DNA of 8,496 nucleotides from Deltaproteobacteria bacterium (GTDB taxonomy: Bacteria > Desulfobacterota > Desulfobacteria > Desulfobacterales > SG8-13): NCBI GenBank assembly GCA_024639205.1, contig JAHEIV010000106.1:1-8496 (forward strand), in the 5' to 3' direction. Below, piece by piece: positions 1-6,181 of the stretch. Made by a program: the position numbers and the translations under genes. The first letter of the stretch is position 1. The number at the start of each line of letters is the position of its first letter. The notes beneath the pieces are model-generated. The model searched no databases, was not told where the DNA came from, and worked only from the letters and a program-made list of their open reading frames with translations.

Positions 1-422
1 CCATGAGCCTGCCACTGGCCCAGACCCTCGCATCGCTTCACGTCCCCCAGGCGTTTGTGGCGTTTATGACGTCATTGACGACGAATCCGTACCTGATCAT
101 CCTCATCATGATTCTGGTCCTTATGATCGCCGGATGCGTTATGGAAACCACCCCCAACATCGTGATCCTGGCGCCGATTCTGTTACCGCTGGCGCAGGAA
201 ATCGGAATGGACGAAATCCATTTCTGCATTTTCATGGTTTCGGCTCTGGGAATCGGCTTTATCACCCCTCCCTTAGGGTTGAATCTCTTCGTGGTTTCCG
301 GAGTTACGCAAGTTCCAGTTATGAGCATTTCCCGCTACGCTGTTCCATATGTGCTGGCAATGATCGTTGTTGTCATCCTGTTGGGGTATATTCCACAATT
401 TTCTCTCTGGTTATTGAAATAA
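1..422 (+). CDS. TRAP transporter large permease (DctM family), C-terminal part
   Basis: This is the C-terminal part of the large membrane subunit of a tripartite ATP-independent periplasmic (TRAP) transporter, which imports small organic acids or similar anions with sodium, using a periplasmic binding protein and a small membrane subunit. The visible 139 residues are very hydrophobic. They carry the family's typical end: a GCVMET segment leading into APILLPLA, then ALGIGFITPPLGLNLFV, then a final helix ending at the C-terminus. About three to four membrane segments are visible (roughly residues 28-62, 72-98 and 112-137). Family members are about 425 aa, so about two thirds of the gene lies upstream of the window. 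The ATG at position 3 is therefore almost certainly internal, with the reading frame entering from base 1. The dehydrogenase genes downstream suggest that it imports their substrate. The family call is confident; the substrate is not visible. Confidence 0.93.
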   Translation, partial: MSLPLAQTLASLHVPQAFVAFMTSLTTNPYLIILIMILVLMIAGCVMETTPNIVILAPILLPLAQEIGMDEIHFCIFMVSALGIGFITPPLGLNLFVVSGVTQVPVMSISRYAVPYVLAMIVVVILLGYIPQFSLWLLK

Positions 423-430
423 AATTTGAA

Positions 431-482
431 TTCACTGCAGGGCACAATTTTCATGCACGATTGCTCCATCACCTGCCGTGAA
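431..482 (+). other. Long imperfect inverted repeat between the transporter and the HisD-like gene
   Basis: The arm at 431-441 (TTCACTGCAGG) pairs with 472-482 (CCTGCCGTGAA) with a single T/C mismatch, and the A430-T483 pair extends it. The loop is about 30 nt. No T-run follows, so this is not a classical intrinsic terminator. It begins 9 bases after the permease stop. A hairpin at this place could protect the 3' end of the transporter mRNA or tune expression between permease and enzymes, but that role is inference. Confidence 0.45.
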
Positions 483-500
483 TAGAAGAAACTTTGAAGA

Positions 501-517
501 TTAATTATGTGTATTAA
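501..517. promoter_or_regulatory. Small A/T-rich palindrome upstream of the HisD-like gene (possible operator)
   Basis: TTAAT at 501-505 is mirrored by ATTAA at 513-517 around a 7-base centre, in the gap 42-58 bases before the HisD-like start codon. Such A/T-rich interrupted palindromes are typical of operator sites, but the arms are only five bases and could arise by chance in A/T-rich DNA. I see no convincing -35/-10 pair in this 136-bp gap. Confidence 0.2.
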
Positions 518-558
518 CGACAAAATGGAATAATTCTTCAAAAGGAAGGATCGACCGA

Positions 559-1863
559 ATGAGCGAACAATACTTGAAAAAAGCAGCAAAGACCCCGGAA
601 ACGGACGAAGGGTCGACACGCCAAACCGTCATGGAAATGTTACGCGCTATCAAGGAGGGTGGCGAGAAGGCCGTGCGCGACTACGCCGCAAAGCTCGACG
701 GGTGGACCGGCGAAATCATCGTCACCCAGGATGAAATCGACCGGGCCGGGGCCGCTCTGGACAAACAGATCAGGGAGGACATCCGGTTCGCTCATGAGCA
801 GGTGTACAATTTCGCGGTGAAACAACGGGAAAGCATGAAAGAATTCCAGACCGAACTGCACCCGGGAGTAATTGCGGGCCAGCGACTCATTCCGGTGAAC
901 GTGGCCGGCTGCTATGTACCCGGAGGGCGCTTCGCCCACGCAGCCTCGGCCATTATGAGCATCGCCACGGCGCGTGCCACCGGAGTGCCCTTCGTGGTGG
1001 CCTGCTCTCCCCCGCACCATGGGGGGGGGATTCATCCCTCCATCCTCTATGCCATGAGCGTGTGCAAGCCCGATGTCATCATGACCCTCGGCGGGGTGCA
1101 GGGGGTTGCAGCGCTGGCCTACGGCATTTTCACCGGCAAGCCCGCCGATATCCTGGTGGGACCGGGTAACAAGTACGTGGCCGAGGCCAAGCGTATCCTG
1201 TATGGCGAAGTGGGCATCGACGTATTTGCGGGGCCCTCGGAAATTCTGGTGATCGCCGACGAAACGGCGGATCCCGAAATCGTCGCCATCGATCTGGTGG
1301 GGCAAGCCGAGCACGGGTTCGATTCTCCCGCTATTTTAGTGACCACTTCGAAAGACCTTGCCGATACGGTGATAAAACGCGTTCCGGAATTGGCTGCAGC
1401 TCTGCCCGAACCCGAAGTGACACAGTCTTCCTGGGCCAATTACGGTGAGGTGGTGTTAGTGGATACCCGCGAGCAGGCGGTGGAAATAAGCGACCGGTAC
1501 GCACCCGAACATCTGGAGGTGCACGCCGCGGATTTGGACTGGTGGTTGGCGAACTTAACCAATTACGGTTCGCTCTTTTTAGGGGAGGAAACTACGGTTG
1601 CTTATGGTGACAAGACCTCAGGACCCAACCATATCCTTCCCACTAAGAAGGCCGCCCGCTACAGCGGCGGATTGAGCGCGGGGAAATTCATCAAGACCGT
1701 CACGTGGCAGCGTCTGGACCGGGAAGCCAACCGCCAGATCGGCGCCGTATCCGCCCGAATTTCACGACTTGAGGGAATGGAAGCCCATGCCCGCTCTTGT
1801 GATGCTCGCCTTGAAAAATATTTTCCCGGGAAGAAATTTGACAAGGGGGTGTTGAAGCAATGA
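559..1863 (+). CDS. Histidinol dehydrogenase family enzyme, probable catabolic paralogue (HpsN-like)
   Basis: This is a zinc- and NAD-dependent dehydrogenase of the HisD fold that oxidises an alcohol through the aldehyde to a carboxylate. The 434-aa length is normal for the family. Visible sites, aligned to known HisD: probable zinc ligands Q249, H252, D351 and H410; the catalytic pair E318-H319 inside APEHLE; the YVPGG loop at 119-123; GPGNKYV at 201-207; AGPSE at 224-228. The substrate loop reads YVPGGRFAHAASA, unlike biosynthetic HisD, and no other histidine gene is adjacent. The gene is instead followed by an SDR and a zinc alcohol dehydrogenase and preceded by a TRAP permease. That context matches HpsN, sulfopropanediol 3-dehydrogenase, which oxidises (R)-2,3-dihydroxypropane-1-sulfonate to (R)-sulfolactate. 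A related diol or polyol acid is also possible. The start is supported by AAGGAAGGA at 542-550. A run of nine G lies at 1021-1029. The family is certain; the substrate is inferred. Confidence 0.9.
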   Translation: MSEQYLKKAAKTPETDEGSTRQTVMEMLRAIKEGGEKAVRDYAAKLDGWTGEIIVTQDEIDRAGAALDKQIREDIRFAHEQVYNFAVKQRESMKEFQTELHPGVIAGQRLIPVNVAGCYVPGGRFAHAASAIMSIATARATGVPFVVACSPPHHGGGIHPSILYAMSVCKPDVIMTLGGVQGVAALAYGIFTGKPADILVGPGNKYVAEAKRILYGEVGIDVFAGPSEILVIADETADPEIVAIDLVGQAEHGFDSPAILVTTSKDLADTVIKRVPELAAALPEPEVTQSSWANYGEVVLVDTREQAVEISDRYAPEHLEVHAADLDWWLANLTNYGSLFLGEETTVAYGDKTSGPNHILPTKKAARYSGGLSAGKFIKTVTWQRLDREANRQIGAVSARISRLEGMEAHARSCDARLEKYFPGKKFDKGVLKQ

Positions 1864-2642
1864 GCATGACAGAAGAATTGTTCGGATTGAAAGGCCGGGT
1901 CGCATTGGTGACGGGTGGCAGCTCCGGCATCGGAAGGGCCATGGCCTTTCACCTCTCCCGGGCGGGTGCGGCCGTCGTTCATGCCGCGCTACCCCGGGAG
2001 GAGGCGGCACTCAAGGACGCGGTGACCGAAGCAAAATCCCTGGGAGTGCGTGCCTCCCATGTCACCTGTGATGTGAGCAATCTCGACGAGCTTCCCGGTA
2101 TGGTCGAGCGGGCCTCTTCCTTTTTCGGTTCTCCCGATATCCTGGTCAACGCTGCCGGTGTCAATCTCAGAGAACCGTGGGAAAAAGTGACCCCTGAGTC
2201 ATGGGACAAGACCATCACCATCAATTTGACGGCGCCGTTTTTCCTGGCCCGGTTATTGGTACCATCCATGCTCGAGAAAAGGTGGGGAAAGATCATCAAC
2301 ATCGGATCTCTTCAGTCGGTGCGCGCCTTCCCCAACAGCTTTCCGTACGGCGCGTCTAAAGGCGGAGTGATGCAGCTCACGCGTGCCATGGCAGAGGCGT
2401 GGTCCAAGGATCAAAGTGGAATCACCTGCAATGCAATCGGGCCGGGGTTTTTCAAAACCGGCCTCACCGCCCCGTTGTTCGGCGACCAGACGGTCATTGA
2501 CGCCTTGGCCAGACAGACCATCATCGGACGCAACGGAGACATGTCGGACCTGGCGGGGCTGACGGTTTTTCTGGCCTCCCGGGCATCGGACTACATCACC
2601 GGGCAGTTGATCTTTCTGGACGGCGGCTGGTCAGCCAAGTAA
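1860..2642 (+). CDS. Short-chain dehydrogenase/reductase (SDR), NAD(P)-dependent
   Basis: This is a classical cytoplasmic SDR of 260 aa that interconverts a secondary alcohol and a ketone. The cofactor motif TGGSSGIG is at residues 18-25, the acidic CDV at 70-72, NAAG at 97-100, and N122 lies in the INLT stretch. The catalytic serine is S150, and the YGASK box gives Y163 and K167. The protein ends in the usual FLDGGW segment. The region after the second strand (VVHAALPREE) lacks the clear Asp or Arg that normally signals NAD or NADP preference, so the cofactor is uncertain. The start codon overlaps the stop of the HisD-like gene (ATGA), which implies translational coupling; a second ATG at 1866 is an alternative. 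Next to a HisD/HpsN-like enzyme and a zinc alcohol dehydrogenase it occupies the place of HpsO, a DHPS 2-dehydrogenase thought to act in isomerising the substrate. That role is inferred from context. Confidence 0.92.
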   Translation: MSMTEELFGLKGRVALVTGGSSGIGRAMAFHLSRAGAAVVHAALPREEAALKDAVTEAKSLGVRASHVTCDVSNLDELPGMVERASSFFGSPDILVNAAGVNLREPWEKVTPESWDKTITINLTAPFFLARLLVPSMLEKRWGKIINIGSLQSVRAFPNSFPYGASKGGVMQLTRAMAEAWSKDQSGITCNAIGPGFFKTGLTAPLFGDQTVIDALARQTIIGRNGDMSDLAGLTVFLASRASDYITGQLIFLDGGWSAK

Positions 2643-2653
2643 CCTGTCGGCAT

Positions 2654-2658
2654 AAGGA
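2654..2658 (+). promoter_or_regulatory. Ribosome binding site of the alcohol dehydrogenase gene
   Basis: AAGGA lies 10 bases before the ATG at 2669, within the 26-bp gap after the SDR stop. It supports that start and translation of the gene from the same message. Confidence 0.55.
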
Positions 2659-2668
2659 ATTTAGACGA

Positions 2669-3661
2669 ATGAAAGCACTGGTGTATACGAAACCGAATGA
2701 GGTCGTTTACCGGGACGAGCCGGAACCGGCGCCCGGGAAGGGACAGGTACTGGTAAAAGTGGCGGCCTCGGGCATCTGCGGTTCCGACATGCACGCCTAC
2801 CACGGACATGATCCACGCAGAGTCCCCCCGCTCATTCTGGGACACGAGGTGGCGGGAACCATAGCTTCGGGGGGAAGGACGGGCGAGCGGGTTGTAATAA
2901 ACCCACTGATGACATGCGGTATGTGTGCCTACTGCGAAAGCGGCCGCACGAACCTATGCCCTACCAGAGAACTCATTGGAATGCGGGTTGCGGGCGGCTA
3001 CTGCGAATACGTGGCGATTCCCGAACAAAATCTGATTCCCATCCCCGGTTCATTCGACATGGTGAAGGCTTCCCTGGCGGAACCGGCGGCCTGTTCTCTT
3101 CATTCTTTGACCAGGGCCCAGCTGCAGTCCCCGCGACCTCTTGCGGAGCTAAACACCCTGGTTATCGGTGGAGGCGCCATCGGTATGCTCTCGGCTCTGC
3201 TTCTCACCAATTATGGCTGCAGGCAGGTAACGGTGGCCGAGACCAACAAGCTGAGGCGGGATACGGTTTCTCGCTCGGTGGGCTGCGCCGTACACGATCC
3301 GTTGAGCGACCCCGAGATCCCTGACGATTCTTTCGACCTGGTGATCGACGCGGTGGGCGGAGGGGTGACCCGTTCGATGGGATCGCGGGCGGTCGCGTCG
3401 GGAGGAATATTCGTCCATATCGGGCTCATGGATTCAAAAGAAGGCCTCGATATCAGGAAGATAACCCTGCAGGAAGTTACGCTTATCGGTATCTATACCT
3501 ATACTCGAGAGGATTTCCGTGCCACCGTGGCTGCATTGGCGGGCGGCATGTTTGGAAACCTCGAGTGGGTGGAGACGAGGCCCCTTGCCGATGGTGCACG
3601 CGCTTTCGACGACCTTGACAGGGGAAGAATTCGCGCAGCCAAGCTCGTTATGGTGCCCTGA
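2669..3661 (+). CDS. Zinc-dependent medium-chain alcohol/polyol dehydrogenase
   Basis: This is a cytoplasmic NAD-dependent alcohol dehydrogenase of the medium-chain (GroES-like plus Rossmann) family, 330 aa, close to the family norm. The catalytic zinc region shows C37 and H42 in CGSDMH and H59-E60 in GHE, with E138 as a further candidate ligand. The structural zinc is given by C83, C86, C89 and C97. The Rossmann motif IGGGAIG gives the glycines G167, G169 and G172, and E191 at the end of the next strand suggests NAD rather than NADP. The gene follows the SDR by 26 bp and so belongs to the same transcription unit as the HisD-like gene. Paired with the SDR, it may oxidise or epimerise the hydroxyl neighbouring the one attacked by the HisD-like enzyme, as proposed for HpsP with HpsO. 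Threonine, sorbitol or butanediol dehydrogenase-like substrates cannot be excluded from sequence alone. Confidence 0.93.
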   Translation: MKALVYTKPNEVVYRDEPEPAPGKGQVLVKVAASGICGSDMHAYHGHDPRRVPPLILGHEVAGTIASGGRTGERVVINPLMTCGMCAYCESGRTNLCPTRELIGMRVAGGYCEYVAIPEQNLIPIPGSFDMVKASLAEPAACSLHSLTRAQLQSPRPLAELNTLVIGGGAIGMLSALLLTNYGCRQVTVAETNKLRRDTVSRSVGCAVHDPLSDPEIPDDSFDLVIDAVGGGVTRSMGSRAVASGGIFVHIGLMDSKEGLDIRKITLQEVTLIGIYTYTREDFRATVAALAGGMFGNLEWVETRPLADGARAFDDLDRGRIRAAKLVMVP

Positions 3662-3872
3662 TCATGGTTGCGCCCACTTGTTCGGTTGCCGGTCTTCTCC
3701 TGGTAAACATTGCCGCTCGGATGGTTGTCGCCCCGACGCATCGACTGCTTCGCCCCTTTGCGTCCTGGTCCGAGCCCGGTGTCCAGCCGAATCGGCACCA
3801 TCCCCCCATGATTAAATGCCAACCAGCGAAAATTATGGAACTCACCCAACAGTGTTTCAGCGGGGCTTGTTG
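3662..3872. other. Gap without a convincing gene between the alcohol dehydrogenase and the OYE gene
   Basis: This 211-bp stretch lies inside an otherwise tight run of co-directional genes. A 69-codon frame opens 2 bases after the dehydrogenase stop (3664-3873), but it has no ribosome binding site or recognisable domain, and its composition (many Pro, Arg and His) looks non-coding. A short GCCGA-A-TCGGC palindrome is present near 3787-3797. I see no clear terminator and no good promoter. It may carry weak regulatory signals or the remains of a lost gene. Confidence 0.4.
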
Positions 3873-4970
3873 ATGTCTAAACTATTCGAATCGATCAATA
3901 TCAACGGGTTGCTTTTATCCAACCGCTTTGTACGCAGCGCCACCTGGGAGGGAATGGCTACCGAGGACGGCCACTGCACCGACCGGCTGGTCGAACTGAT
4001 GGTCGCACTGGCCGAGGGGGGTGTCGGATTGATCATCACCAGCCATGCCTATGTCCATCCCCGCGGCCAGGCCGGCCCCTGGCAGTTGGGCATTTACGAT
4101 GACGCACTCATCCCCGGACTGACAGAGATGGCCGGGGCCGTCCACGACCGCTCGGGCAAGATCGTCGCCCAGCTGGCTCACGCCGGTCTGTATGCCGATG
4201 CCGAGCTGACCGGCCAGGCGCCGCTGGCGCCGTCGTCCGTGACCGGTTTTACCCAAAACGTGCCCGAGGAAATGAACCCGGCGGATATCGGCCAGGTTGT
4301 CGACGCCTTTGCCGATGCCGCCCGGCGCGCAAAAACTGCCGGATTCGACGGGGTGCAGATTCACGCTGCCCACGGATACCTGCTCAGTCAGTTTCTCTCG
4401 CCGCAGTTCAATCGTCGCTCCGATGCCTACGGCAGGGGAGTTTCCGACCGCGCCCGGATTGTGCTGGAAGTGCTCGAGGAGATCCGCAGCCGGGTGGGAC
4501 CGGACTATCCCGTATTGATCAAAATGAATACCGGCGACTACCTCGAAGGCGGGCTCGAACTGGAAGATGCGCTTACGATCGCCGCGCTGCTCGAATCGGC
4601 CGGCATCGACGCCATCGAGCTGAGCGGCGGTACCGGCGCTTCCGGCAAACTGAGTCCGGTGCGCACCGGGATCAACCGCGAAGAGCAGGAGGCCTATTTC
4701 GAAGATGCTGCGAGAAGGTTCCGAAATCAGGTCGGGGTCCCGCTGCTGCTGGTGGGCGGCATCCGCAGCTATTCGATTGCCGAGCGCATTGTTTCTCAAA
4801 ATATCGCCGACTGTATTTCCATGAGCCGGCCGTTTATTCGGGAGCCCGATCTGGTCAATCGATGGAGATCGGGCGACCGCAGCCGGTCGACCTGTCTTTC
4901 GGACAACCGGTGCTTTGTCCCGATCCGCAATGGCGAGGGAGTTTACTGCGTCACTGAAAAACGACGCTGA
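3873..4970 (+). CDS. NADH:flavin oxidoreductase, old yellow enzyme family
   Basis: This is a single-domain FMN-binding (beta/alpha)8-barrel ene-reductase-like enzyme that reduces activated C=C bonds with NAD(P)H. Family hallmarks, by residue from the start used here: NRFVRSATWEGMA near 17-29, QLAHAGLYA around 100-108, the HAAHGYLLSQFLSPQFN block (two active-site histidines) near 169-185, DR before the next helix, and a C-terminal phosphate-binding VGGIRS followed by SRPFIREPDL. The ATG at 3873 (MSKLFESININ) is preferred because it matches the usual family N-terminus; an in-frame ATG at 3816 would add 19 unrelated residues. From 3873 the protein is 365 aa and lacks the extra domains of 2,4-dienoyl-CoA reductase. 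The C-terminus has C341, C347 and a further Cys near the end, but position 344, often Cys in relatives with CxxCxxC, is Asp. It lies 211 bp after the dehydrogenases, so co-transcription is possible but unproven. Confidence 0.9.
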   Translation: MSKLFESININGLLLSNRFVRSATWEGMATEDGHCTDRLVELMVALAEGGVGLIITSHAYVHPRGQAGPWQLGIYDDALIPGLTEMAGAVHDRSGKIVAQLAHAGLYADAELTGQAPLAPSSVTGFTQNVPEEMNPADIGQVVDAFADAARRAKTAGFDGVQIHAAHGYLLSQFLSPQFNRRSDAYGRGVSDRARIVLEVLEEIRSRVGPDYPVLIKMNTGDYLEGGLELEDALTIAALLESAGIDAIELSGGTGASGKLSPVRTGINREEQEAYFEDAARRFRNQVGVPLLLVGGIRSYSIAERIVSQNIADCISMSRPFIREPDLVNRWRSGDRSRSTCLSDNRCFVPIRNGEGVYCVTEKRR

Positions 4971-5025
4971 TCCACCGATTGCCGCACCCCATCACCCTTT
5001 CCGTACACCGATGATCCGCCCGAAA

Positions 5026-5045
5026 TGTAATACATATGTATTACA
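5026..5045. promoter_or_regulatory. Perfect 20-bp palindrome, probable operator
   Basis: The left arm TGTAATACAT is followed directly by its exact reverse complement ATGTATTACA, with no spacer. The site ends 24 bp upstream of a consensus -35 box. If transcription starts near 5105, the palindrome centre lies at about -70, a usual place for an activator dimer, though repression is also possible. Similar half-sites recur at 5058-5063 (TGTAAT) and 5138-5146 (TGTATTACG). The regulator is not in the window and its family cannot be told from the site. Confidence 0.65.
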
Positions 5046-5069
5046 ATATTCAGCTAATGTAATTCACAA

Positions 5070-5098
5070 TTGACAGAAATCCGAATTTTCTGTACTCT
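5070..5098 (+). promoter_or_regulatory. Sigma-70 type promoter for the membrane/vWA unit
   Basis: A perfect -35 box TTGACA (5070-5075) is followed after 17 bp by TACTCT (5093-5098), which keeps the three most conserved -10 positions (T1, A2, T6). An A/T-rich stretch follows. It lies in the only long gap before the gene at 5173, downstream of the palindrome. The leader would be about 70 nt. Confidence 0.6.
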
Positions 5099-5156
5099 TA
5101 TATATCATTATTTATTCCAATCACCCATTGGTACACCTGTATTACGGATAATTTTG

Positions 5157-5166
5157 AAAAGGGGGG
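5157..5166 (+). promoter_or_regulatory. Ribosome binding site of the four-helix membrane protein gene
   Basis: A run AAAAGGGGGG ends 6 bases before the ATG at 5173. It is G-rich rather than a textbook AGGAGG but pairs well with the anti-Shine-Dalgarno sequence, and it fixes the start. The six-G run is a possible site of length variation. Confidence 0.5.
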
Positions 5167-5172
5167 TAACCC

Positions 5173-6144
5173 ATGTACAGCAAAAAAACGGTTCGAAGCA
5201 ATGCGGTTGTCGATGCCAAAAATAACATCCCTGCCGCCACGGATTCGAATCCTTCCCAGTTCGAGCAAGAGTTGATGGCGATGGCTCGACACAAGGCCCG
5301 CCAGATCACTTCCAAGTATGCGCCCAAACTAGAAACCCTGAACGGAAAGCACAAACCGCGGCTGAAGGAATACGAGCGGATTTCCAAGGACTATGACAAG
5401 CACTCCACCAAAATCGAACGCAGCGAGCCGAGTGTGGAGTTGACCAGGGGCAAGTACTATGTCCTGATGTTTCTGTTTGTCCTGGGGGAAATCCCGATGA
5501 ACTCCCTGGCTTTTGCCGTGTTCGGAGAAAGTCAGCTCTTTACCTGGATCATGGCCATCGGTGTGGCGGTAGCCATCCCCTGGATCGCGCATGCGGTGGG
5601 TATTTTGCTCAAGCGCGGATCCGACCCGTGGTGGAAAAGCGGTATCGGAGTGGCTGCCCTTCTGCTGCTGACCGTGGGCGGCCTGCTCGCCATCGGTTAC
5701 GTGCGCGTCCAGTACCTGGGCGATCTTTCGGATGCGGGAGCATCTGCCGGATTCAGCAACAGCAAATTCATCGGCGCGGCATTCGTCGGGCTGAACCTGG
5801 TGATTCTGGCCGCCGCAACCCTGTGTTCTTATTTTGCCCACGATCACGACCCGCTGCTGGAGCACCTGCACCGCAGGACCAACAAGCTCAACAAGGTAAT
5901 GCGCAAAATCGAGGCCAAGCACAACAAGATCCTGACCGAGCAACAGCAGCAGATCAACCGGATCCACCAGCACACCCAGGAAATGGTCTACTACTACCGC
6001 AAAATCAACCTGCGCGAGCGTCCGGATCACTTGAAACCCAAGTCCTTCGAAAGCGAGCATGAAATCGACGTGGAAATTCAGAAACAAGGTGAAAATCGGG
6101 AGAAGCTGAACGCGACCCTGCGCCTGCAGCGAGCCGCCGGTTGA
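5173..6144 (+). CDS. Four-helix inner-membrane protein with coiled-coil C-terminal tail, unknown function
   Basis: I do not recognise this 323-aa protein. It has a charged soluble N-terminus (residues 1-92, with a likely helical part 30-82), then four predicted membrane helices: about 95-118, 123-147, 157-178 and 199-221. The first helix contains a buried E106-I-P pair, and the second contains P136 and H140. The C-terminal part is highly charged and helical, with a probable coiled coil from about 228 to 276 including a Q-rich stretch (QQQQ at 257-260), and ends in a polar tail. No enzyme motif is visible. Both soluble ends are probably cytoplasmic, given an even number of helices and many basic residues. 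It is the first gene behind the palindrome-controlled promoter and lies 37 bp before the vWA gene, so the two are probably co-transcribed. A scaffold or gate working with the vWA protein is inference. Confidence 0.85.
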   Translation: MYSKKTVRSNAVVDAKNNIPAATDSNPSQFEQELMAMARHKARQITSKYAPKLETLNGKHKPRLKEYERISKDYDKHSTKIERSEPSVELTRGKYYVLMFLFVLGEIPMNSLAFAVFGESQLFTWIMAIGVAVAIPWIAHAVGILLKRGSDPWWKSGIGVAALLLLTVGGLLAIGYVRVQYLGDLSDAGASAGFSNSKFIGAAFVGLNLVILAAATLCSYFAHDHDPLLEHLHRRTNKLNKVMRKIEAKHNKILTEQQQQINRIHQHTQEMVYYYRKINLRERPDHLKPKSFESEHEIDVEIQKQGENREKLNATLRLQRAAG

Positions 6145-6166
6145 TCGAAACGTCAAACCCTTTTGC

Positions 6167-6173
6167 GGAAGGA
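6167..6173 (+). promoter_or_regulatory. Ribosome binding site deciding the vWA gene start
   Basis: GGAAGGA ends only 2 bases before the ATG at 6176 but 8 bases before the in-frame ATG at 6182. Normal spacing therefore favours 6182, which also gives a cleaner signal peptide beginning MKRW. Confidence 0.6.
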
Positions 6174-6181
6174 ATATGGAA

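Noticed and set aside
640..1314. Minus-strand open frame of 224 codons opposite the HisD-like gene
   Set aside because: It is antisense to a gene with all catalytic residues of its family, and its His/Gly-rich composition is typical of a reverse-frame artefact.
559..1863. Assignment of the HisD-family gene to histidine biosynthesis
   Set aside because: Possible by fold and residues, but there are no his genes nearby, the substrate loop differs, and the operon partners are catabolic dehydrogenases and a transporter.
3664..3873. 69-codon frame starting 2 bases after the alcohol dehydrogenase stop
   Set aside because: No ribosome binding site, no domain, and a composition unlike a real small protein; kept only as a note on the gap.
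3915..4799. Minus-strand open frame of 294 codons opposite the old yellow enzyme gene
   Set aside because: The + strand frame has unmistakable family motifs along its whole length; the antisense frame has none.
5026..5045. Palindrome considered as a transposon end, attachment site or CRISPR repeat
   Set aside because: It is a single perfect copy with only partial half-site echoes, no regularly spaced repeats, no transposase or integrase nearby, and it sits exactly where an operator would be.
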